Positions 8,254 to 15,840 of a stretch of DNA of 20,313 nt are shown here, one piece after another (within the stretch, counting starts at the first letter, position 1; each line of letters starts with the position of its first letter). A model generated the notes under the pieces. That model was given only the letters and a program-made list of their open reading frames with translations, was not told where the DNA came from and did not search any database. Origin of the DNA: Chara braunii. Its lineage: Eukaryota; Streptophyta; Charophyceae; Charales; Characeae. The position numbers and the translations under genes were made by a program. Location: positions 5,107,440 through 5,127,752 of the forward strand of contig BFEA01000012.1 in assembly GCA_003427395.1 (NCBI GenBank). The letters run 5' to 3'.

Positions 8254-8278
8254 AAAAAAAAAAAAAAAAAAAAAAAAA
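8254..8278 (+). repeat. A25 homopolymer
   Basis: Uninterrupted A run directly after TTTGTTTCCAAGTC. It is probably a retroelement or retrotransposed-RNA tail; the parent is not identified. Confidence 0.7.
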
Positions 8279-8363
8279 TTGCATACTGTCTCGTGGAGAG
8301 TCGGCACATATTTTTCTGGTCGATACCTTCTCCTCAGCATTAAAATTCTAACGCAAGACAATG

Positions 8364-8412
8364 CAAAAAAAAAAAAGAAAAAAAAAAAAGAAAGAAAGAA
8401 AGAAAGAAAAAG
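8364..8412 (+). repeat. A-rich tract grading into (GAAA)n
   Basis: A12-G-A11-G followed by about five GAAA units. This is a common fate of a poly(A) tail that expanded into a microsatellite. Confidence 0.8.
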
Positions 8413-8621
8413 ATAATCAGTCTATATAATTTACTAATTAGTCTGTTGATTGCCCCCAGGACCAACAACAACAGTCTGTCCTAAAAACTGATGTAAGTAA
8501 GACTAGCTGCAACCGCTACAGAATATATGACATGCAGAAAGGATGTGAATCCGAATACTGGAGTATTTGGTCGGAACCTACCCTTTTCCTTGTGCTTGAT
8601 CTAATCCCCTCTCACCCCCTT

Positions 8622-8734
8622 AAACCACCAGTACCTTTCCCATATGTTGGACGTGGGGAAAAATACAGAGGCCCATTCGCTCATCATTGTCGTGGCTTGT
8701 TAACCGCTGCGACTTTCGGAGGTACTGGTGGTTC
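8622..8734. mobile_element. MITE-like inverted-repeat element, copy 2
   Basis: AAACCACCAGTACC (8622-8635) and GGTACTGGTGGTT (8722-8734) are inverted repeats, the same termini as the element at 881-1033. The inner sequence is shorter but shares GTGGGGAAAAATACAGAG-like and GTTAAC..C(T/A)GCGACTTTCGG-like blocks. The element has no ORF. At the right end the terminal TACC/GGTA differs from copy 1 (TACTT/AAGTA), yet each copy's two ends still match each other. Confidence 0.65.
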
Positions 8735-8805
8735 AACTGATAACTGCAGTTTTGTGCAAGAGGGTGACTTACAGGAACTGGGGATCCACCTAAGTGCACA
8801 GACAA

Positions 8806-8835
8806 TTTTTTTTTATTTTTTTTATTTTTTTTAAT
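8806..8835 (-). repeat. T-rich tract
   Basis: T9-A-T8-A-T9-AA stretch, the complement of an A-rich tail. No family motif follows on its right. Confidence 0.6.
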
Positions 8836-8839
8836 TTGA

Positions 8840-9587
8840 AGACTCCTCTGTAGATCCAAAGGGCAGCCCACCCGAACAAGATTGATTTTATGTTCGCAAA
8901 CAAGAGAACTTTCCCGTGAAGACCCATCAGGAATTATCTAAAAAAAGCTTTCCTAGTATCACTTAAACTATAAAAAAGCTCCTGAAGCCAAGAATTAAGT
9001 ACAGTCAGTCTTTTTTTGGCAATAAACAAAATAACGGTTATTGTGAATATTTCAATAAGATCTGTTATCAATTCAATAATAGTGGAAAAGGCACAACAGG
9101 AGGGCTTCCCTACAAATTGTTTTCCGTTGCTCGCCTGACAACAACTCTTCAACATGACCATGGGCCACCCAATCTGACCGTCTCTATTGCTCTGCTGAAG
9201 CTTGGTGTCATCTGCACACACGTGCATGAACTAATCCCACACCATGGGCTTCGATCTCCCACTAGATGTTTTGCCAGAAGAAGGTCGACTCTCGATATAG
9301 CGCGCACTCCCAACTCACAACAATAAGATGAACCTCCGGAGAAATGCTCTTTCTCACCCTCTGCAGCATAGTGGAGGGTAGATCAGGTAGGGATGCTTGT
9401 TGCTGACCCAACCACAAATGATAGCACCGACTTTTTATGATGCCCTGTCCGATGACCAGTCAATGCTAAGGAAACAGTGAAACACCAACAATACAATGCC
9501 AGTCCAAGGGTGACGCCTGTGTGGCTGGGTACCGTGAAGGTCTCCCGATGAAGGACACTCTCAGCCGTTAACCCTGAGATGAGGCGG
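8840..9587. other. Non-coding stretch, nothing recognised
   Basis: Mixed-composition DNA with short frames only. No RNA gene, repeat family or regulatory site could be supported. Confidence 0.4.
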
Positions 9588-9676
9588 GTTGGTGCCTGCG
9601 CTCTTGAGCTGGCATGCCAACTGCCCTTCCCAGAACATGTACAAAAAAGAGAAAAAAAAAAGAAGAAGAAAAAATC
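9588..9676 (+). mobile_element. Possible variant SINE-like 3' end
   Basis: GTTGG-TGCC (9588-9596) pairs with GGCA-tg-CCAAC (9611-9621). The loop contains GCTCTTGA, close to the CTCTTA loop of the other copies. It is followed by a short spacer and an A-rich tail (9642-9676). Hairpins 1 and 2 are not seen, so membership of the family is tentative. Confidence 0.35.
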
Positions 9677-9688
9677 CAGTACAACCTT

Positions 9689-9702
9689 AAGCCACCAGTA
9701 CC
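9689..9702 (+). mobile_element. MITE-like element, left-end relic
   Basis: AAGCCACCAGTACC, preceded by CTT like the two complete copies. No matching right end is found downstream; the tandem array from 9733 seems to have replaced it. Confidence 0.4.
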
Positions 9703-9732
9703 CCGGAAGCAGCCTTCCCAAAACTTGTTGTT

Positions 9733-9980
9733 GGCAAGCTACCGAACCTCTCTGTCTTATGGGAATGCAGCTTGCAAGTGGTCGTGATGTGGGGCCAACG
9801 GGTGCTTCGATGCTGGCGACCGGTACTCCAAGCTACCGAACCTCTCTGTCTTATGGGAATGCAGCTTGCAAGTGGTCGTGATATNTCCAAGCTACCGAAC
9901 CTCTCTGTCTTATGGGAATGCAGCTTGCAAGTGGTCGTGATATGGGGCCAACGGGTGCTTCGATGCTGGCGACCGGTACT
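9733..9980 (+). repeat. ~94-bp tandem repeat interrupted by one N
   Basis: Unit 1 (9733-9826) and unit 3 (9886-9980) both run from CAAGCTACCGAACC through GGGAATGCAGCTTGCAAG to GCGACCGGTAC. The middle unit (9827-9884) stops at the single N (9885). The 58 bases 9827-9884 are identical to 9886-9943. Within each unit CAAGCT and AGCTTG form an inverted repeat. Confidence 0.85.
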
Positions 9981-9983
9981 TCT

Positions 9984-10019
9984 GTGCTGGTTATTGTGTT
10001 GGTTATTGTGCTGGTTATT
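9984..10019 (+). repeat. 12-bp minisatellite, three units
   Basis: GTG(C/T)TGGTTATT is repeated three times without spacers directly after the larger tandem array. Confidence 0.85.
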
Positions 10020-10107
10020 TCGTTTTTTTACCCTGCCTTGTTTTCTTTTTTTTTTTTCTCCGTTCTTCCTTTTTGTGTCCTGCGTTTTCTGTTTTCCCAT
10101 AGGGTGG

Positions 10108-10128
10108 CTGCTCCTGCCAGAGGAGCAG
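10108..10128. other. 8-bp perfect hairpin
   Basis: CTGCTCCT (10108-10115) pairs with AGGAGCAG (10121-10128) over loop GCCAG. It stands between a T-rich tract (10021-10075) and the U6-like sequence; no run of T follows on the plus strand. Confidence 0.5.
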
Positions 10129-10169
10129 GCGAACGCACGGATGGCGAGCTCGTAGTCAGAGAGTCGTGA

Positions 10170-10246
10170 ACTGCCCTATTGCCAGAAGTCGTCATTCTTC
10201 AGCAGGGCCATGCTGATCTTCTCTGTATCCTTCCATGTTCCAGTGT
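10170..10246 (-). pseudogene. U6 snRNA-like sequence, partial minus copy
   Basis: On the minus strand the segment reads ACTGGAACATGGAAGG, then ATACAGAGAAGATCAGCATGG, then CCCTGCTGAAGAATGACGA. The ACAGAGA box (complement at 10220-10226) and AGC triad (complement at 10212-10214) are intact. A 6-7 base insertion separates GGAAC from GATACAG, and the 3' part is diverged. The 5' stem-loop and U tail are not recognisable. It is a pseudogene or a U6-containing chimeric retrocopy. U6 identity is from memory of the conserved core. Confidence 0.65.
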
Positions 10247-10325
10247 AAAATTCATTCTCTTTCTGGTAATCTGGAAACGAGTGCAGCAAAAAAAAAAAAG
10301 AAAAAAAAAAGAAAAAGAAACATTC

Positions 10326-10790
10326 GGTTCTGGACTAGCCTGGAGTGGTACCCATACCAACCATAACATAACCCCAACAGGCACCCAGACTGGTCTAAAG
10401 CTGGCTTAGGTAAGATACTGCCTAGGGTGGCTCCGAGGATGTTCCGGACTAGCCTGTCCTAGGGTGGCTCCGAGGATGTTCCGGACTAGCCTGCGTTCAC
10501 AGCCTATGACTGATAATCCACAGGGTGCAAGGGGGGGTGGGCCGGAGGTCTTCCCTGGCAGGAAACGGCCCTGCAGCGAACTGGTGAGGGTTACGGGATC
10601 GATAACCTTGCCTCCTCAATATGAACCAGACAACTAACCACAACGATGACACAACCCCCAATACGGCAATAGTAGGCTATGCTAGGAACATGTCGCCCGG
10701 ATTGGGTCAGGGGCTGTCTTAGGTAAGACCTTGGTCCGGGTAGGACCACTACACACTGCCTGCCTAGGGGTGGCTCTATGGAATGCTCGC
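10326..10790 (+). repeat. Local duplications around a 37-bp tandem pair
   Basis: CCTAGGGTGGCTCCGAGGAT…GGACTAGCCTG is present twice in tandem (10421-10457 and 10458-10493, 36 identical bases). TTC(T/C)GGACTAGCCTG also occurs at 10328, and a diverged relative (CTTAGGTAAGA… and CCTAGGGGTGGCTC) lies near 10718-10775. It contains no ORF of note. Confidence 0.75.
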
Positions 10791-10987
10791 TGTCTGACCA
10801 CCCCAGGGCTGGTGCTCATAGGGAAGGAATAAAATATGAAAAAAACAGAGTATAGGATGAGCATGCTTGGTGACCGAAGTACGTGCGACAGGGCTCGTTC
10901 AATAGTGGCCCCGTAGATGGGGAAGCAGGGGTTACGCTAAGGACGAAGAATGACGAGGTAGGTTCGGGTGGGTCCTGTGAGCATCCG

Positions 10988-11006
10988 AAAAAAAAAAAAA
11001 AAAAAC
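10988..11006 (+). repeat. A19 homopolymer
   Basis: Poly(A) run after GAGCATCCG. The sequence before it (10900-10987) lacks the clear hairpins of the SINE-like family. Confidence 0.6.
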
Positions 11007-11091
11007 TGAAACCGTCAACAGCACTGCCCACTGGCACCCAGAAGCACCGCAAGACCTATTTCACAGGCAGGGGGTGATCATCTGAGCACCC

Positions 11092-11103
11092 GCTCTGATA
11101 CCA
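11092..11103 (-). other. LTR retrotransposon primer-binding site (tRNA-iMet)
   Basis: The minus strand reads TGGTATCAGAGC, the complement of the 3' end of plant initiator methionine tRNA and the usual primer site of plant Ty1/copia and many Ty3/gypsy elements. On the plus strand it is followed by three A and then TGCCCAG at 11107, as expected if a long terminal repeat on the minus strand ends in …CA there. The 5' LTR would therefore lie to the right of 11107 and the element's interior to the left. No gag or pol ORF is seen, so the element is decayed or truncated. Confidence 0.7.
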
Positions 11104-11106
11104 AAA

Positions 11107-11223
11107 TGCCCAGAACCACCACGTGAAAACGGAAAATTTTCGAGGTGGGAGAAATTGAACAGAAAACATGAGTAAACCGAGTTGAAAGAATAATGGCAAA
11201 GCCAAGAGTACACCAATCATCAA
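11107..11223 (-). mobile_element. Probable LTR end of a minus-strand retrotransposon
   Basis: Begins TG directly beside the primer-binding site. The LTR sequence can be followed only to about 11223, where the SINE-like copy starts; this copy may have inserted in the LTR. No second LTR was found in the window. Confidence 0.4.
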
Positions 11224-11395
11224 ACCTGTGCAGTTAATCCCCTGGGTACAGGGCAATCAATGCTGGCAGGACGTTGGATGTACAATGGGACGCTGGACCT
11301 GCTTTCCAGCAGGTGCTGCTCCCCACCAATAGACCGGAGCACCCAGGTCTCTTGGTAGGAGGGTGTGCTCTTACAACCTCTCCTAGCAAGGACAC

Positions 11396-11431
<36 letters not shown>
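11224..11431 (+). mobile_element. SINE-like element, plus copy Q (best preserved)
   Basis: Order of parts: H0 is CCCTG/CAGGG near 11240-11253. ATCAATGCTGGCAGG follows. H1 is GCTGGA (11292-11297) with TCCAGC (11305-11310). H2 is GCTCC (11318-11322) with GGAGC (11336-11340), loop CCACCAATAGACC. H3 is CTTGGTAGGAG (11351-11361) with CTCCTAGCAAG (11380-11390), 10 of 11 pairs. Inside H3, GGT/ACC and TG/CA surround CTCTTA. GGTT and A31 (11401-11431) end the copy. No ORF, no clear tRNA or 5S-type Pol III promoter and no target-site duplication were recognised, so 'SINE' is a working label. Confidence 0.75.
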
Positions 11432-11432
<1 letters not shown>

Positions 11433-11640
11433 AATCTAAGGACACACTGAGCATTGGAATCTCTTGACAATGTTCTGGGTTTCACATGGGTTGCTTGGGA
11501 GTGTTGGTTCTGGGTGTTTTGTTGATCTCCCCAGTCTGGCATATCACACGTTCGTGCCATTTCCATTAGTCGTTCACATGGTAGAGTCATACGATTACAT
11601 GTTTCAAGGTCACGGTGTCGAGCGCATCGGTCCGGCACTA
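11432..11640. other. Non-coding spacer
   Basis: Nothing recognisable follows the A31 tail. The long open frame here is interrupted in the adjacent GC-rich block and has no family motif. Confidence 0.4.
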
Positions 11641-12520
11641 CTCAAGGGGAGCGCGGGACCCTCCCGGCCGCGTCACGCAGGAGCTGGTCTAAATCCTCGT
11701 CGGGAATATATACGTGTAACTTCCTCAAGCCGCTCCGGCCGAGTGCGCCAGCCATACCTCTCTCGAGCCCCTACAATAGGATAGGGCCTACGCGAGACAC
11801 GACTTCCCTCCACCTTACGGGAGCTGTCACCTCCCTTCGGTGGGCGTATCCCCGCCGAGCTACCAGTCCACAGTACGAAAGCTGATCAGTTGCAATCGCA
11901 GAGGTGGGCCAGCCGAGGGCGTTTCTCGTTCGCTGTAGCATAGGGGGTACGCGCGGTAACACGCCTCTATCGGACCGGCACGCGAACCGTCCACTTAGGG
12001 GGGGCTGAGGTCCCAAGCGCGACTCGTCGTCGGTCGACTAGGACGTATCCCACTCACCACGCATACACCACTCCACAAACGCAAAAATAAAACACACACA
12101 CTCTCACTCATCGAACAACGTGACAACACTCCTAGTCCCTTGGTAGCCAACCCATAACTCTCCGATGCGAAAATCGGATAGGCGTTGCTCGCGAGACTTA
12201 GTACAAAACCGTGCGGACGCAGGGCTAACTCATATCGACTCGCAATGCAAGCATACGCAAGCGGTCGCAATGATGGCGTACTATTTGGTACCCATGCTCA
12301 TGCGGTCCTCGTTGATTCCGAGGGTCGCATTCGACACTAAAGTGTCGGCTGACACGCGCTTTGAGGGTTAATCTCTCGACGCTGGACAACCGTCATGCGC
12401 GGTTGAAGACCACACACCCTCTTCTGCACCCTGTGCAGAGCGGGTGGTACACAGGTCCATACCTGTGGTGGCAGTCGTTTCTTACTACCCTGGAGGTGAG
12501 TCCCACTCCAGGCCTGGACA
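11641..12520. other. GC-rich block dense in short perfect hairpins
   Basis: No ORF is convincing. Perfect stems are TCCGAT/ATCGGA (12161-12178, loop GCGAAA), CGACACT/AGTGTCG (12332-12347, loop AA), TCTGCAC/GTGCAGA (12423-12439, loop CCT), CACAGGT/ACCTGTG (12450-12467, loop CCAT) and CCTGGAG/CTCCAGG (12489-12512). The last three follow one another within 90 bp. At 12342-12355, GTGTC/GACAC would compete with the second of these. It could be a structured RNA or a retroelement untranslated region; the function is unknown. Confidence 0.5.
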
Positions 12521-13315
12521 TAAGTTAAGGGGTTTGATTTTGACGGCTGTCACGGACTACAACGTCCAACTATTAAAATTAATAAGCAAAATGAACCAGT
12601 AAAATAAACAAACATTCCACACTCATATATCAAATCCGAACTCGAGATAAAATAAAAGAAGGGGAAACATAAACTCATCTGGTATGCAGATCGCGCGACA
12701 CATGGTTGTCATTCTCACTGCCTCCAAAGTATGGTCCATGTACCAAGCTCCAAAATACTAACCAGCATAAAACACAGACACACACCATAGCCACATTGCG
12801 ATGCACCAATGTGGTTAACTTTATCGTTCCCTGTAACTCATATCACGCCTCACACATTTGAGCCTCATTCATAGTTCAACTTTCCATAATGGCCACTTGA
12901 AAAGAAGTTCGGTTAAAACCCTCAAAGAAACATACAAAATCTCAGTGCTAAGGCAATCAAGCTGAGGTACAGGTGTAAGCAAAGTTGTGTCATGAGCCGA
13001 CAAATCGGCGATCAACCAACCAACCTGTTATCAGTGAAAACAGAATATGAGCCTCGTGAGATCAAGCTGAAACTAGTCCAAATCCTGAATCGAACGTCCA
13101 AAGAAAACCTGTATCATACGACAGGTCAAAGTCCAGGCTAAATCGTCGAAGTATGGAGTTCAAATCCCCATGATACGTCCTCACTCCAGACTCTCCTGAT
13201 AGCGAGACCCATGTCTACCTATAAGCCAATGTCCAAAGAAACGTCGACCTATGGCAGAACCTCCCCCATTCAGAGTGGATCACTCGAATCGCCACCTGTC
13301 ATAATATAATCTATC

Positions 13316-13735
13316 TCCTCTAATCTACAGAAATTTCGGCAGCGCTTCCCGTAGGAAAGGTGCCTTCTCAGAATTCATATCAGCCTAAATATGGAAACAT
13401 AAATAACCTCCAGCTTTCCAAAGTCAAATTTTGACTAACTTCTTAGATTTGCATAAATTTCCGCAGCGCTTCCCGTACAGAAAGTAGCTTGTACAAGGCC
13501 AAGTTCATAATCTAAAATGATTTTGATTTCTCAAGGTCCGATTTTATCTAACTCCCTAAATGAGCAAAAATTTGGACAGCATTCCCTTTAGAAAAGGAGA
13601 CTCCCCCGATTTTTACTAAACCAAAGAGTCAGAAAAATTGAATCCTGAAAAAGACAAAATATGACCAACTCCCTGGTTTTGTAGAAATTTCGGCAGCGCT
13701 TCCCATAAAGAAAGTGGCTTACCAAGATTTATACA
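13316..13735 (+). repeat. Four ~118-bp tandem units with AAATTTCGGCAGCGCTTCCC core
   Basis: Cores are at 13331-13353, 13455-13477, 13568-13590 (diverged) and 13685-13707, spaced 124, 113 and 117 bp. Each is preceded by a GACTAACT(T/C)C…TAGATTT-like stretch and followed by GAAAGTGGCTT-like sequence. It is part of the LTR-like block. Confidence 0.8.
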
Positions 13736-14027
13736 AGACCAAGTATAAAACAAAAAATCCCAGAAAATGCAGAATTCAACTAAGCAAAAATAGACTCAGC
13801 TCAGAATATGCAAAAATCAAACTAACTCCTATGGCTCTAGCACATGGCGAGCAACTAAATCAACTACCTATCAAACTGAAATTCAGACTAAGTAGTAGCC
13901 TCACTCAGTCACATGCAGGCCAAACCACAAAGGTAAGTACTCTCATCAGCCCAAATCAACTTAGCAAACAATAGTTCGTAGTCTTTCAATGATTTATCCC
14001 TTTATACCCAGCTTACATAAGGCATAA

Positions 14028-14694
14028 AGCTAGACCTAAACTTATGGAAAATGTCTAGCTCACCCATGGAGTATACACAAACACAGGGCACAACAACTTT
14101 TCTTTCCTTTGGGCATGTGACTAGGTCACCCTAGTCACCCTTAACTGTTTAAATATCCAAACTTTATATAATTGTCTGCACTTAGTCTTTTGAGGTAGTA
14201 TATAACTGAGCCGATCATCTTCAGCTCAAGATTCAGCCTGCCCCTTCGTACCACAAGTGTATTCTTAGTTAAATAACCTCTTTAGTTGGTGATAAACTAT
14301 AGTCAGACCACCCAAACTTATAGAACCCTGTCTGACTAGCCTGTTCATAGATAGTATAATAGTAGAGTATAACCAAATTATAACCCTTTGGTTCCAACAT
14401 GTGCGAGGTGTTGGACCAAGACCACCCAAACTTATGGAACATGTCTTGGTCCTCAGCCTGGTTCACTTTCTTAAAGCCAAGGCAAAAAAGAAACTGACAG
14501 AAAACCCAAAGTAAACAAGGCCGTCAGACTACCCAAACTTATGGATTTGACTGGCCCCTGAAAAGTCATTCACATTTAGCCCTCACAAGTCAGAGCAACC
14601 AGACCACCCAAACTTATGGAACATGTCTGGTTCTCCAGACAATCCAAAATAAAACATAGCACTGGGCCTTCCCAAACTTATGGAAGTGGCCCAG
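14028..14694 (+). repeat. Array of six hairpins with constant loop and covarying stems
   Basis: Every member has the loop core (C)C(C/T)AAACTTAT(G/A)GAA, where CCA/TGG can close an AACTTA tip. Outer stems differ but remain complementary. HP1: AGCTAGAC 14028-14035 with GTCTAGCT 14053-14060. HP2: TAGTCAGAC 14300-14308 with GTCTGACTA 14330-14338. HP3: GGACCAAGAC 14413-14422 with GTCTTGGTCC 14443-14452. HP4: GGCCGTC 14519-14525 with GACTGGCC 14549-14556, one bulge. HP5: AACCAGAC 14597-14604 with GTCTGGTT 14625-14632. HP6: CTGGGCC 14662-14668 with GGCCCAG 14688-14694. HP1, 2, 3 and 5 keep AGAC/GTCT next to the loop. Distances between members shrink from about 275 to 64 bp. No coding potential. Confidence 0.85.
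14117..14138. other. 9-bp perfect hairpin within the array region
   Basis: GTGACTAGG (14117-14125) pairs with CCTAGTCAC (14130-14138) over a TCAC loop. It lacks the AAACTTATGG loop of the array members and sits between HP1 and HP2. Confidence 0.7.
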
Positions 14695-14900
14695 CCTTTG
14701 GTTGACCTAGTTAAACTTCAGGCAATACAGCCTTTCCCCCGCCCCTCTCCCACATGCAATCCCATAATTTGCTTTCCGGCAACACAAGGAAAGTTGAAAC
14801 TGACTTTCTACATGCCTTCTTTTATTAAGCCCGGTTATGTCCTGAATAGAAAGCAAAAATTATAGGGACAAACATGCATACTTCGGTCAAGCTATAGGGG

Positions 14901-15330
14901 GATATACAAATATGGGTGTAGTGGGTTATACAGATAGAAGTGGATTACTTGATGGTTCCCTGCCTCCGGAACCTCGCCTAGGTTCCGTCAGAGCTCTCGC
15001 AATCGGTGGGATGACTTCCCACAGAGTCTTGATGCGGACCTACGGGTTGCAATCCCGCCTGCCGCCTTCCTCTCGTAACCAACAGACTAGTCTTAGAGTA
15101 AGAAGGATAGGAGTAGAAAGTTTAGTCCCTCGAGATACAAGGGAGGTGCTCTCAGACTCACCGGAGAGGGCCTTGTTATTTTGACTCGCCTGAGGGCCCC
15201 GCAATGGCAGCCAGTGTATCAGCTTGGTCAAACTTCTAGAGACGAACTGTAGAGACCAATCCCCTGACGACCTCCCAAATCGCAGCACCAACCCCCTACT
15301 TGTCCAGTCTGACCACCTCCCCAACCTCTT
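14901..15330. other. GC-richer stretch with several hairpins, no supported gene
   Basis: CGGAACCT (14967-14974) pairs with AGGTTCCG (14980-14987). GTGGGA (15006-15011) pairs with TCCCAC (15017-15022), and CGGG/CCCG flank TTGCAAT at 15043-15057. A 90-codon open frame crosses 14912-15184 but matches no family I know and includes these palindromes, so it is not called as a gene. Confidence 0.4.
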
Positions 15331-15339
15331 CTCAGCCTA

Positions 15340-15840
15340 ACCATATCCACACAGTAGCTGGTAACAGTCCCTTAATGGCCCGCAACAATATGCAGCAACC
15401 CGCAACAGCAGTCCGTATGCAGCATCAGTACTCAGTGGGGGTCAATAGAAACAGCATCAGGACGTGTCCAGTCCGCAGCAGCAGCGCACAACAGTAGTTC
15501 ATACACTATCAATCAGCAACCGCAGTCTGCGCGCAATAGTCAGTTGTGATCTATGCCCTGCCACCAGCAGCAGCAGCTGTGCTCAGTCAAACCCAGCGAC
15601 GACCGTTCTTGCCCAGCCATCGACCCTAGCAGCAGTCCATAGCGGCAGTCAGCAGCAACAGCATCCTGTGTATAATCGGCAGACGCATCAGCAGTCTGTG
15701 TGAAGTCGGCAGGTGTAACAACAGCCACCAATAACAACAGTTTGTGCGCAATCAACAGCAACCTGTAGTGGTGGTCTTGCGCACAGCCCACAGAAACAGC
15801 AGCAGCTCGTCACATCACGTAGCAGCAGTCTGCCCTAGCC
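15340..15840 (+). pseudogene. Decayed glutamine-rich repeat coding sequence (possible)
   Basis: CAG and CAA codons dominate in shifting frames. A recurrent unit, CAGCAG(C/T)(C/A)(T/A)(C/T)(T/C)GTG(C/T)(G/A)(C/T)AAT…CAGCA, reads roughly Q-Q-x-V-R/Y-N-x-Q. It is seen near 15500, 15655, 15690, 15735 and elsewhere. Stops (TGA near 15700, TAA near 15716) and frame changes break it. It could be a relic of a Q-rich protein or just a CAG-type minisatellite. Confidence 0.4.

Larger units (their letters stand above)
12548..14900 (+). mobile_element. AT-rich block resembling a long LTR
   Basis: Composition changes sharply at about 12540, and the block opens with TGTCACGGACTAC. TGTCACG is a frequent start of plant Ty3/gypsy LTRs. 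It contains tandem AAATTTCGGCAGCGCTTCCC motifs of a kind I associate with plant LTR retrotransposons, and no ORF longer than about 90 codons. The right end, a primer-binding site and a partner LTR were not found, so the orientation and the term LTR are provisional. 12560-13310 shows no further recognisable feature besides ACCTGT/ACAGGT. Confidence 0.4.

Noticed and set aside
8057-8416. 119-codon plus-strand frame
   Set aside because: Half of it is lysine from A25 and (GAAA)n tracts.
10108-10128. Rho-independent terminator
   Set aside because: The sequence is eukaryotic and there is no T run after the hairpin in either direction.
14028-14694. CRISPR-like array (short conserved unit with variable flanks)
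   Set aside because: Spacing is irregular (64-275 bp), variable parts are self-complementary flanks instead of unique spacers, no cas genes exist, and the DNA is eukaryotic.
14912-15184. 90-codon frame considered as an organelle-derived ORF
   Set aside because: I could not place it in any family, and it spans several palindromes; left as a region note.
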